A stretch of 64,000 nucleotides of DNA. Source: Thalassotalea mangrovi (GTDB lineage: Bacteria > Pseudomonadota > Gammaproteobacteria > Enterobacterales > Alteromonadaceae). Positions 9,602-17,557 of the stretch are shown piece after piece. The stretch's first letter is position 1. Every line of letters begins with the position of its first letter. Location of the stretch: positions 1 to 64,000 of the forward strand of contig NZ_SWDB01000001.1 in assembly GCF_005116735.1 (NCBI RefSeq). Reading direction: 5' to 3'. The notes beneath the pieces are model-generated. The model was not told where the DNA came from. It saw only the letters and a program-made list of their open reading frames with translations, and ran no database searches. The position numbers and the translations under genes are program-made.

Positions 9602-12600
9602 ATGGGAGCGTTTTTTCATAAATTTACGATGATGCTGAGCTGTATCACCATATTCTATGGTGGACTCGGCTCCGTCGTCTCTGCAGAATCGTCGGTCACC
9701 CCCCTTATTATCAAGGCTGAGCAACAACATCACATTACCGCTACCTCCCTGACCGTACAAAATGGCTTATCGTCAAATTCCGTTCAGGACCTTGAGTTTG
9801 ATCGGTTTCATCGCCTCTGGGTTGCAACCCAGGATGGCGTCAACCTGGTCGATGCCAATAACGTTGTGGTCTTTACTGCCGGGCAGGCCGAAAAAACACT
9901 CAAAAGTGGTTATATCAATGAATTGGCAGCGGATTACCATGACGGATTGTGGGTGGTGACTAATAAAAGTCTCGAGCGCATTAATATCGTCGATATGACG
10001 GTGACCGATATCACGCCACAGTTAGGCGAATGGACGTCGTTAAAAAACCTGCTTCGCTGGGACCGGGAGCATATGGCGTTCTTGCTAGATGGCAAAATTT
10101 TCCTGTTACATACGCAAACGTTGCATATCCGCCAATACCCAAAACGTATCGGTGCGGTGAAAAATATCATTCGCAGTGGCGATCGGATACTTGCATATCT
10201 GGATCACGGTTTTTCCTGGATTGACCCGAAAACCTTTGTTCAAACCCCTCACTTTGCCGCGCCTCCTGAGTCAGAAACGGTAATTAACTTTACTGTCGAT
10301 AGCCAGCAATCCCTGTGGTTGGTGACCTTGTCCTCGCGGGTATATCAGTGTAATAACAAAGGTTGCCAGGTGATCAGCTTTATCGATGACAACCAGCGAT
10401 CGGTGACGATTGGCAAAGTGATAAGTAACGAAACTGAACTCTATGCATTGAGCACCAATGGCTTGTTTGTTATCGATCAAAGCCGGGCCACCGTAAGGTT
10501 AATCAAATCCGATAACCGTAGTGACTTATTTCAGAAACGTCCCTTTCATCACCAGTTGTTGTTTAGTGAAAATAATGACCTCCTGGTGGGGACCATGGGC
10601 GGGGTGTTCTACCTGTCGGCAAACTATAACAGCATATCGAGTTACCCGGATCTTGACGCCCTGTTTGAACAAGAAATGCTTGGGGTCGCCAAGGTAAAAA
10701 GCGGTGGCCAGGAAGTATTGGTAATTGCAGGCGCTGAGCAGCTTCTCTATTTTTCTGAACACAATGGCCAGTTGCAGCTGCTAAAACGCCTTGCCTATCC
10801 AGAAAATTTCGAACCGGTATATTTTATCAGCACAAAAAATGGTGTTTTCCTCAATTCATACCGTTCAGGCACATTACAGGTTACCTACAACGGCTGGCAA
10901 AAACTAACCGATAGCATTCCCGGGTTAGCAGGAAACCCGCAGATGTTAATGGATATCCGGGACCTGGCAAATGGTCATCGATTGTTATTGTTCCCAGAGG
11001 AGCTGTTGTTACTCAAGCCAATCGATGACCAATACAAGCTCGTCTGGCAAGAAGCGTTGCCAACCGATCTGGCTTTTAATGTGTTGGTACACCAACAGCA
11101 ACTGTTTATCGCGACCTTCGATGATGGCTTGCTGATAACCCCTTTTTCTGCAACCAAGCCACCGCAAACCTGGCAAACGATGGCTGAAGATATCATGTTA
11201 TCGGGCCTGAAGGAGGTTGACGGCCGCCTCATGCTGTTAACCATCGGCAATGGCCTGTGGCAGCTGCAACGAACTCAAGGACAGTGGCAGCATGAACCGA
11301 TTTCTGGCAATGCCCGGTTATTAAACCGAGTCGCAATGTGCCTGGCCCCATACGTTGATGAGCAATGGCTGCTATCAACCCAACGAGGGGTAAGCATTTT
11401 AGGTTCGCAGTTTAACTTTCAACAAAACCTGACCATATTCGATGGCCTGAGTCATCGTGAAAGTATCCATTTTGGTTGTACTCAGATAAATAAGCACACC
11501 GTCAACCTCGGCTTTCGCGGAGTCACGATTTTTCACCAGCCTATAGCGAGTAAGCAATCACCACAACTGCAATGGGTGGCCACCTATCAGGACGGAAATT
11601 CGTTTGCTATGGACGCCAGTGAAAATGAGTTTGTGCTACCCAGGCAACTCAGTTTTCATACCGCCATTAGTTTTTTACCGGTCCCAGCGCGTGCGACGAT
11701 CGAATACCGGTTGGCTGAGAATGAGGGCAGCTGGATAGCTCAGGATGACACCACAGTCCGTTTGTCGTCGCTATCACCAGGCAACTATCAACTCCAGGTC
11801 AGAGCCAGGTTGTTTGATGGTACCCTAACCGATACCTTAACCTATCCGTTTATTATCAGCCCTCCTGTCTGGCAACAACCAATGGCGTTATTTGTGTATG
11901 CATTACTGTTAATTGTTCTCGTGTTATGGATTTTCAGGCAAATTGTCAGTTCTAAACTGGAGCGTTTAGCATTATTGGAACAGCAACGCACCTTACAGGA
12001 AAATTACACTAAGGAACTACAATCAGAGATAACACAACGGACCCGGGAACTGGAACAAAAACAGCAGGATAGCATTCAGGAACAGCAGGAAAAAGCCCGC
12101 TTTATTACCGGCGCCAGCCACGATCTTCGTAACCTGGTCAGTCTGTTGAAGTTAAAAGTTACAGGCGCTAAACCATCGGCAGACTCTGTGCAGCCGGCTG
12201 AGACTAAATTGGCCGATATTGTTGAAAATCTTGATCACCTGACTGATGATATCGTCCAGCTGTCAAAGCTCGATGTTGGAGTTATCAAGCCGGTGTTTAA
12301 AACCTGTGATGTGAATCAGCTGATCGACGCATCACTAGAACTGTTCGTTGCGGCCAGCGCCAGAAAAAACATCGAACTGGAAAAAGCAAATGCAGATATT
12401 GAGCATGTGCTAACGGATATTCATTTGTTGTCGAGAATGTTGAATAACCTAATCGATAATGCCATAAAAAATACTCCCACAGGTGGTAAAGTAAGCATTG
12501 CAGTGACACGTTGCGATGGTAACTGCATGATTAGTATTCGTGATACCGGGCCAGGGCTGCCAGAACCGGTTCGCCAACAATGGCCCCGGGCATTTTTACG

Positions 12601-13132
12601 CGGCACCGATGCCTATACTGGCAGCGGGTTAGGATTGTCGATCGTCGCCAAAATCGCCGAACTGCTCAATATTAGCGTCAGCTATCACCAGGCAAGAGGG
12701 CAGGGCGCTACATTTACCATGACTGTTCCTCGTGCTGTTGATTTGCGCCGTGAAAGCCTGTCATTGAAATCGCATCATGTGACTGTTGCCATCATCGAAG
12801 ATGACCCGCAACAACTGCAATGGCTTAGTGAGACCCTTGCCGCTAAGGGCTATCATCCAGAGCCATTTAGTTCGGCACAAGCATTTTTCGACGGTGGCAG
12901 GCAAGACTACCAGGTAATCATTTCCGATGTCGATCTCGGTGACGGTAAAGATGGCATTGATTATCTGGCCGATTATCAGCGTCAATTAGTAAGTAAGGGG
13001 TCGATAATTTATATTTCCGGCGATCTAAAGTCACGGAATCGAACCCTGGATTTGGACAAGGTTTATTTTCTGGCCAAACCGATAAAATTAAAAAAACTGG
13101 AAAGACTGTTGCTCAGAGGTATCGAAAAATGA
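9602..13132 (+). CDS. hybrid sensor histidine kinase with periplasmic two-component propeller, Y_Y_Y domain and C-terminal receiver
   Basis: This 1176-residue protein starts with a signal or TM segment. Residues about 50-680 carry propeller-type repeats (for example FDRFHRLWVATQDGVN), followed by a Y_Y_Y domain at about 690-760 and a TM helix at about 762-784. A coiled-coil linker and a HisKA domain with phospho-acceptor H840 (SHDLRN) come next. The HATPase domain has N-box NNLIDNAIKN and the GSGLGLSIVAKI glycine box. A receiver domain occupies about 1055-1175 with D1109 and a conserved Lys in FLAKPI. The topology suggests sensing of a periplasmic ligand such as a glycan or oligopeptide. The start of the response-regulator gene overlaps its stop (ATGA), so the two are translationally coupled. 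The downstream target may be the adjacent lipoprotein-protease cassettes (inference). Confidence 0.9.
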   Translation: MGAFFHKFTMMLSCITIFYGGLGSVVSAESSVTPLIIKAEQQHHITATSLTVQNGLSSNSVQDLEFDRFHRLWVATQDGVNLVDANNVVVFTAGQAEKTLKSGYINELAADYHDGLWVVTNKSLERINIVDMTVTDITPQLGEWTSLKNLLRWDREHMAFLLDGKIFLLHTQTLHIRQYPKRIGAVKNIIRSGDRILAYLDHGFSWIDPKTFVQTPHFAAPPESETVINFTVDSQQSLWLVTLSSRVYQCNNKGCQVISFIDDNQRSVTIGKVISNETELYALSTNGLFVIDQSRATVRLIKSDNRSDLFQKRPFHHQLLFSENNDLLVGTMGGVFYLSANYNSISSYPDLDALFEQEMLGVAKVKSGGQEVLVIAGAEQLLYFSEHNGQLQLLKRLAYPENFEPVYFISTKNGVFLNSYRSGTLQVTYNGWQKLTDSIPGLAGNPQMLMDIRDLANGHRLLLFPEELLLLKPIDDQYKLVWQEALPTDLAFNVLVHQQQLFIATFDDGLLITPFSATKPPQTWQTMAEDIMLSGLKEVDGRLMLLTIGNGLWQLQRTQGQWQHEPISGNARLLNRVAMCLAPYVDEQWLLSTQRGVSILGSQFNFQQNLTIFDGLSHRESIHFGCTQINKHTVNLGFRGVTIFHQPIASKQSPQLQWVATYQDGNSFAMDASENEFVLPRQLSFHTAISFLPVPARATIEYRLAENEGSWIAQDDTTVRLSSLSPGNYQLQVRARLFDGTLTDTLTYPFIISPPVWQQPMALFVYALLLIVLVLWIFRQIVSSKLERLALLEQQRTLQENYTKELQSEITQRTRELEQKQQDSIQEQQEKARFITGASHDLRNLVSLLKLKVTGAKPSADSVQPAETKLADIVENLDHLTDDIVQLSKLDVGVIKPVFKTCDVNQLIDASLELFVAASARKNIELEKANADIEHVLTDIHLLSRMLNNLIDNAIKNTPTGGKVSIAVTRCDGNCMISIRDTGPGLPEPVRQQWPRAFLRGTDAYTGSGLGLSIVAKIAELLNISVSYHQARGQGATFTMTVPRAVDLRRESLSLKSHHVTVAIIEDDPQQLQWLSETLAAKGYHPEPFSSAQAFFDGGRQDYQVIISDVDLGDGKDGIDYLADYQRQLVSKGSIIYISGDLKSRNRTLDLDKVYFLAKPIKLKKLERLLLRGIEK

Positions 13133-13761
13133 CCAGTGCACATATTGTAATTGCCGATGACCATCCGTTGTTTATTTTCGCCATGCAGGAAAAAATAAAA
13201 CGAATCTGGCCAGAGGTAATTTTTGCAAGTGCCAGTAATTATCAACAACTGTTTCGTATTCTTGAACAACAGGAAGCGTCTCTGGATCTTCTAATCCTCG
13301 ATCTGGCTATGCCGGGTTGTGAAGGCATGCAGGGGGTAGATTACATTACCGAGCACTATGCATCGCTGCCGGTCATTGTGGTTAGCGGCCACGATGATTT
13401 TGCCAGCAGGCAACATTGCCTGGCGCAGGGAGTTGTGGATTTTATCTCAAAAACCGAAGCGGATTCGGTGCTACTCAAGCTGATATCCCAGTCCGTTTTT
13501 GCAGATATGAAAAATATTAACAGCATCAATCAGGACGCCCCTGAAACCGACCTGTTTCCCTCTTTAACAGCCAGTCAGCAAAAGGTTCTGGTGTTGATGG
13601 CAGATGGCCTGAGTAATAAAGCGATCGCCAGGAAACTGGATGTATCGGAGAAAACGGTCCGGGTCCATGCATCAGCAATCTTTAAGCAACTGGGTGTCGA
13701 AAATCGCACTCAGGCGGCCATTAAGTATAAGCAGTTCGGAACATTACACGCCGATTCCTAA
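13129..13761 (+). CDS. NarL/LuxR-family response regulator
   Basis: This 210-residue protein has an N-terminal receiver domain with acidic pocket ADDH, phospho-acceptor D58 (LILDLAMPG) and K in ISKTE. The C-terminal LuxR-type HTH spans about residues 143-205 (LTASQQKVLVLMADGLSNKAIARKL). It overlaps the hybrid kinase gene by 4 bases and is surely its partner. The 3' end of this gene, from codon 163 onward, is the start of the segment duplicated in tandem; a truncated copy of its HTH lies at 16364-16507. Confidence 0.93.
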   Translation: MTSAHIVIADDHPLFIFAMQEKIKRIWPEVIFASASNYQQLFRILEQQEASLDLLILDLAMPGCEGMQGVDYITEHYASLPVIVVSGHDDFASRQHCLAQGVVDFISKTEADSVLLKLISQSVFADMKNINSINQDAPETDLFPSLTASQQKVLVLMADGLSNKAIARKLDVSEKTVRVHASAIFKQLGVENRTQAAIKYKQFGTLHADS

Positions 13762-13771
13762 AGCCTCCGTT

Positions 13772-13875
13772 ATACCAATGACACTAAGTTTGTACACAAC
13801 TCAAAGTTAGGTCAGAGGTTCAGTTACAACATAGATTTCATTGATATAGTCATTCTATATTAATGAAATGGTTTT
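13772..13875. mobile_element. 104-bp MITE-like element, copy 1
   Basis: This non-coding element matches the one at 26490-26593 over its full 104 bases with scattered differences. It shows the same internal blocks (CACAACTCA, GTTAGG, ACATAGATTTCA, TATAGTCATTCTATAT). Its left end is ATACCAATGACACT. Its right end AATGAAATGGTTTT is degenerate compared with the other copy. The equivalent position in the second duplication unit (between 16520 and 16521) lacks exactly these 104 bases, so the element inserted after the duplication or was cleanly lost from the second unit. Confidence 0.8.
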
Positions 13876-14374
13876 ATTATCCATTCACTCTCTAGCGTTC
13901 TCTATTTCCGACACTGATTCCTTCAAGCTTTACCTGTCTTGCTTCTCACCACTTATTGCGTCTGGTTGTGGCAACGCGACAACGGCAATCTTTACAAGTC
14001 GTATTATTTTGTTTACGCCGCAGATTTACAGGTTTTTATCTACGTCATATGACCTATAAAATTCGTTCGTTTTCTAGGTCATGTGCCCTATTTTCTGTGC
14101 ATCTTTAAAGCACTAGACTGAGTTTACTCAACTAAGAAAGCGACCTTGATTTAATCAGGTTAGCGTTCGTAAGAGTGAGTTAAATTGTTATCAGTTTATC
14201 TCGAAGAGTTTCTGTCGAATCGTTGTTTTTTACTCAATTCTAACGTCGCAAATCTCAATACGAACACTGGAATAAGCAATGTCGCTGTATTTGGTAGAAG
14301 GACATCGTTCCTGCGTAGCTGATTTAGCTCGGGAAAGATATTTGTATACAACAATAACGATATAGGGGGACGTA
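13876..14374 (+). promoter_or_regulatory. long leader of lipoprotein-protease cassette, copy 1
   Basis: There is no credible gene here. The sequence is similar along its length to the leader of the second cassette (16521-16988), with the best conservation from about 14040. An identical 48-base block lies at 14181-14228 (matching 16794-16841). A strong purine-rich ribosome site (AGGGGGA) precedes the ATG at 14375. The conservation suggests promoter, operator and possibly structured 5' UTR elements shared by both copies. No convincing sigma-70 -35/-10 pair was identified by eye. Confidence 0.5.
14049..14082. promoter_or_regulatory. candidate operator: inverted repeat ATGACCTA-N18-TAGGTCAT
   Basis: Eight-base perfect inverted arms are separated by 18 bases. 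The same arms (one substitution) with the same 18-base spacing occur at 16663-16696 in front of the second cassette, although the spacer sequence differs. Conservation of arms and spacing but not spacer suggests a dimeric regulator binding site. The adjacent response regulator is one candidate binder. Confidence 0.4.
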
Positions 14375-14932
14375 ATGGTCCAGAAAAATATTAAGCTGTG
14401 CACACTAGCACTGATTATTGGGACATTGTCTACTGGCTGTACTTTAGTCGGTGAAGGTAAATTCACTGGTGGTGGAACAATGAACTCTGCCGGTGGTGCA
14501 GAAAAAGCGGTATTAACCTTTAAAGCAGAAAAATGTGACGAAGAAGTTTCCGGTCAAATGAACTTTCACGACAGATCAGCGATCGACTTTGAAGACGTCG
14601 GAGGCGTGAAATTAACAGCCGACATCACTAACGTGGGTTTCTGTGAATTAACCATGGATCCTGACGGACTTGGTGGCCCAGACGCATGTACTTGTGAAAA
14701 CCAATACGAAGCGCATTTCACGTATTCTTCAACTAACCCTGCAGCTCCAGGTGAAGGTACAGGTAAAGCTTGCTTCTTTGATACAGGCGAAGGTAAAGGT
14801 AACTTTCATGGCGTTGTTACGTTATTAGCAATGGACTCTGGTCCTTATCAAACGTACTTAAATGCAGGCACAGTGAGCGGTAATGTTCAAGAGCACTCTT
14901 GCCCAAGCACTAAAAACGACGCAGAAGAATAA
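14375..14932 (+). CDS. six-cysteine lipoprotein of protease cassette, copy 1
   Basis: The 185-residue product begins with a lipoprotein signal peptide, with lipobox LSTGC and lipidated C22. The mature part has six cysteines conserved with the paralogue at 16989-17546, enough for three disulfides. It also carries a TGGGTMNSAGG segment and an FDTGEGKG segment. The pattern of TGGG near the start with later alternating hydrophobics hints at a small beta-sandwich, perhaps like post-COAP-type domains, but I do not recognise the family with confidence. It is followed 11 bases later by a subtilisin-like protease gene with a good ribosome site (AAGGAGAAG). It may be a surface-anchored partner, inhibitor or substrate of that protease (inference). 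Confidence 0.85.
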   Translation: MVQKNIKLCTLALIIGTLSTGCTLVGEGKFTGGGTMNSAGGAEKAVLTFKAEKCDEEVSGQMNFHDRSAIDFEDVGGVKLTADITNVGFCELTMDPDGLGGPDACTCENQYEAHFTYSSTNPAAPGEGTGKACFFDTGEGKGNFHGVVTLLAMDSGPYQTYLNAGTVSGNVQEHSCPSTKNDAEE

Positions 14933-14943
14933 GGAGAAGTCAA

Positions 14944-16155
14944 ATGTTGAAGAAATCATTTATCTCACTAATGATCACGGGCGCATTTGCTGCTCAAGCT
15001 AACGCTCAAGATGTCCGTTTAGTATTTGAATATAGCCAAGGCAACAAAGCCAAGTTAATGCAAGCGGTTAAAGCGGCTGGCGGTGACATCAAGGTTGAAT
15101 TAGACCAAGACAACGCATTTTCTGCGATGGTTAGCTACGACGCTTTTAATGAAATCAAAAATAGCAATGCGGTAAAATCCATTGAAGTCGATGCGCAACG
15201 TAAGGTCATTCCAGTTTCAGAATATTATTCTAATGTTGACGGCTTTGACGATATTGCACCTTATGGCATTCCTATGGTTCAAGCCAACCAAATTCCAAAT
15301 ATGGGCGGTAAAAAAGTCTGTATCATGGATACAGGTTACTACCAAGCTCACCCTGATTTACCAAGTATGGATGTTGATGGAACTTCTGAGGGTGCAGGCC
15401 CTTGGTATCAAGACGGCCATGGCCACGGCACACACGTAGCCGGTACTATCGCCGCGGTTGATGGTAACGGTGGTATCACGGGTGTATTAGGTTCAGATGA
15501 AGCATCACTTCACATTGTTCGCGTATTTAACGACGCTGGTGGTTGGGTGTATGCATCAGATATCGCAGGTGCTGCTTATGACTGTGCCGACGCGGGTGCT
15601 GATGTTATCAACATGAGTTTAGGTAGTGCTTTTGAAACGAAAGTAGAACAGCGCGCATTCGATCGTATCGAGCGTATGGGTATTTTATCTGTGGCAGCTG
15701 CCGGTAACGATCAAGCGGCAACTCACAATTACCCTGCATCATACGATTCAGTAATGTCTGTTGCGGCGGTTGACCTTAACGAAGAATGGGCAGATTTTTC
15801 ACAACGCACGGCAAAAGTTGAAATTGCAGCACCGGGTGTTGATGTAGTATCTACTTATCCTAAAGTCGGCGTTTATGATGAAAATGGCAATGTCATCGGT
15901 GAAGAAGCTGGTCCTGGTTACGTTTATATGTCAGGTACGTCAATGGCATCGCCTCACGTAGCGGGTGTTGCGGCACTGGTATGGAGTCATTTCCCACAAT
16001 GTAACAACTACGAGATTCGTAATGCACTTACTGCATCTGCGAAAGACTTAGGTGATGAAGGCCGTGACTACAAAACTGGTCATGGACTGGTGCAGGCAAA
16101 AGCTGCTTACGATTACCTGACGACTAACGGTTGTGACGGTAGAGGCGTTAAGTAA
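14944..16155 (+). CDS. secreted subtilisin-like (S8) serine protease, copy 1
   Basis: The 403-residue product has a signal peptide (cleaved near AQANA-QD) and a short I9-like propeptide to about residue 90. The S8 catalytic domain contains D129 (CIMDTGY), H164 (HGHGTHVAG), oxyanion N255 (AAAGND) and S333 (GTSMASPHVAG), so the triad is complete. Four further cysteines (126, 214, 353, 397) may form disulfides. There is no C-terminal PPC, sorting or autotransporter domain, so it is probably released or periplasmic. The gene follows its lipoprotein partner by 11 bases and ends before a terminator at 16168. The paralogue at 17558-18748 differs mainly in the propeptide, a loop around 308-325 and surface positions. 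Confidence 0.95.
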   Translation: MLKKSFISLMITGAFAAQANAQDVRLVFEYSQGNKAKLMQAVKAAGGDIKVELDQDNAFSAMVSYDAFNEIKNSNAVKSIEVDAQRKVIPVSEYYSNVDGFDDIAPYGIPMVQANQIPNMGGKKVCIMDTGYYQAHPDLPSMDVDGTSEGAGPWYQDGHGHGTHVAGTIAAVDGNGGITGVLGSDEASLHIVRVFNDAGGWVYASDIAGAAYDCADAGADVINMSLGSAFETKVEQRAFDRIERMGILSVAAAGNDQAATHNYPASYDSVMSVAAVDLNEEWADFSQRTAKVEIAAPGVDVVSTYPKVGVYDENGNVIGEEAGPGYVYMSGTSMASPHVAGVAALVWSHFPQCNNYEIRNALTASAKDLGDEGRDYKTGHGLVQAKAAYDYLTTNGCDGRGVK

Positions 16156-16167
16156 GTCGTAACATGG

Positions 16168-16198
16168 GAGCTGGCCTGTGTCGGTTAGCTCTTATTTT
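16168..16198 (+). terminator. intrinsic terminator after protease copy 1
   Basis: A 9-bp stem with two G-U pairs (16168-16176 with 16183-16191) is followed by TTATTTT. Confidence 0.7.
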
Positions 16199-16229
16199 AC
16201 ATTTGGGGTAACTCCCAGTGTTTCCCAAT

Positions 16230-16364
16230 ATAGTTGTTTTTAAAGTATAACCCGGCAAGGATTGCCTGGGGCACGTCAAGGCATGTCATTCTTTGTGATG
16301 GCATGCCTTATTTTTTTGTCGGTCGTACGACCCTGAGATCAATATGTTGGTCGCAAATCCGCCG
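16230..16364 (+). repeat. identical 135-bp structured block, copy 1
   Basis: This block matches 18820-18954 with no difference. It contains a bulged hairpin (16251-16270), a 12-bp hairpin followed by seven T (16278-16317, terminator-like) and the 12-base palindrome GGTCGTACGACC (16321-16332). It lies between the protease terminator and the duplication junction. Flanking sequence on the left is poorly conserved, so the identity begins abruptly. It could be a conversion tract, a mobile-type element or a small RNA with terminator; I see no convincing promoter at its left edge. Confidence 0.8.
16278..16317 (+). terminator. strong hairpin with T-run in the repeated block, copy 1
   Basis: Arms AAGGCATGTCAT and ATGGCATGCCTT pair over 12 bp with one G-U pair and an 8-base loop. 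A(T)7 follows. Structurally it is a good Rho-independent terminator. Confidence 0.75.
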
Positions 16365-16507
16365 ATAAAGCTATCGCCAGGAAACTGGACACATTGGAGC
16401 AAACGGTCCGGGTGCATGCATCAGCATTCTTTAAGCACCAGGGTGTCGAAAATCGCTCTCAGGCGGCCATTAAGTATAAGCAGTTCGCGACATTACACGC
16501 TGATTAA
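16364..16507 (+). pseudogene. truncated copy of the response-regulator HTH domain
   Basis: Reading from GAT at 16364, the sequence encodes DKAIARKLD and continues in frame to a stop at 16505-16507. This corresponds to residues 163-209 of the response regulator encoded at 13129-13761. The frame is intact but there is no start codon, receiver domain or ribosome site, so this is a remnant left by the tandem duplication. Nucleotide differences from the parent are scattered (by eye about one in ten). It marks the left end of the second duplication unit. Confidence 0.9.
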
Positions 16508-16520
16508 TAAAGTCTCCGCC

Positions 16521-16988
16521 ATTATCCACTCACTCTTTACATATTTACTTCCTGACACATATTTCTTCCGCTAGTGGCGTCATGGCATCGAAACAGCTGA
16601 AGTTCTGGCAAGACGTAAGTTTTTATTTACGTATCAAATTTACAGGTTTGTAACTACGTCAAATGATCTATTTTTTTCGTGCGATACCTAGGTCATTTAC
16701 CCTATTTTATGCACACCGTTAAAGCACTAGACTGAGTTTGCTCACTAAGAAGGTGACCTTGATTTAATCGGGTAAGCGTTTGTAAGTGAAAGATAAATTG
16801 TTATCAGTTTATCTCGAAGAGTTTCTGTCGAATCGTTGTTTGTACTCAAATTTCCAACCTCGCAAACCTCAATACGAACACTGCAAAAATTAATGTCACT
16901 GTCATTGGTAGAGGAACTTCTTTCCTGGTTTGCTAGTTAAGCTCGGGAAAGACATTTGTTAACAATAATAACGATACAGGGGGACGTA
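16521..16988 (+). promoter_or_regulatory. long leader of lipoprotein-protease cassette, copy 2
   Basis: There is no gene. The sequence aligns with the copy 1 leader after removal of the 104-base element. An identical 48-base block lies at 16794-16841, and the final bases before the ATG (GGGGGACGTA) are also shared. Moderately diverged stretches lie between the conserved blocks, as expected if selection keeps regulatory sites. Confidence 0.5.
16663..16696. promoter_or_regulatory. candidate operator, copy 2: ATGATCTA-N18-TAGGTCAT
   Basis: This is the counterpart of 14049-14082. One arm carries a single substitution and the 18-base spacing is preserved. Confidence 0.4.
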
Positions 16989-17546
16989 ATGGTCCAGAAA
17001 AATCTAAAGCTAGTTGCATTAGCTGTTTTAATGGGAACGGTTTCCACAGGGTGTAGCCTTGTCGGTGAACATAAAATGACCGGGGGTGGCACAATCGATT
17101 CTGCCGGCGGTGACAAAAAAGCAGTATTCACTTTCAACGCTGAACGATGCGATGGTGAAAATGCAAAAGGCAATGTAATTTACAGAGATGAATCAGCCAT
17201 TGATTTTGAAGATATGGGCGGTGTAGCTCTAAAAGCAAAACTCGATGATTTTGGCTACTGTACAATTCCAGGCTTAGAAGAGCAGGCTGAAAACGGTATT
17301 GCATGTCATTGTGAAGACCAATATGAAGCTCAGTTCACGTACACGTCGAATAATCCTGAAGCACCTGGCGAAGGGGTTGGCTTTGCTTGTTTCTTCGATA
17401 CCGGTGAAGGTAATGGCAGATTCAACGGTGTTGTTACTGCAATGAACCTGGTTGATGGTCCTTACGCTGGCTATATCAACCACGGTACCATGAATGGCAA
17501 TATCCAGTCTCATAGCTGTCCTGCAAAAACCGAAGATTCAGAATAA
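16989..17546 (+). CDS. six-cysteine lipoprotein of protease cassette, copy 2
   Basis: The start at 16989 was chosen because it matches the start of the paralogue (ATG GTC CAG AAA AAT) and is preceded by GGGGGA. The reading frame is open 11 codons further upstream, but that extension is not needed. The product is 185 residues, the same length as copy 1, with lipobox VSTGC and C22. All six mature cysteines, the TGGGTIDSAGG segment and the FDTGEGNG segment are conserved. The protease gene follows after 11 bases with AAGGAGAA as ribosome site. Its function is unknown; the strict pairing with the protease is the main clue. Confidence 0.87.
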   Translation: MVQKNLKLVALAVLMGTVSTGCSLVGEHKMTGGGTIDSAGGDKKAVFTFNAERCDGENAKGNVIYRDESAIDFEDMGGVALKAKLDDFGYCTIPGLEEQAENGIACHCEDQYEAQFTYTSNNPEAPGEGVGFACFFDTGEGNGRFNGVVTAMNLVDGPYAGYINHGTMNGNIQSHSCPAKTEDSE

Positions 17547-17557
17547 GGAGAATACAG

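Noticed and set aside
16230..16364. Small RNA gene call for the identical block
   Set aside because: A TATAAC lies before the first hairpin but no -35 element is present at proper distance in either copy, so it is listed as a repeat rather than an ncRNA.
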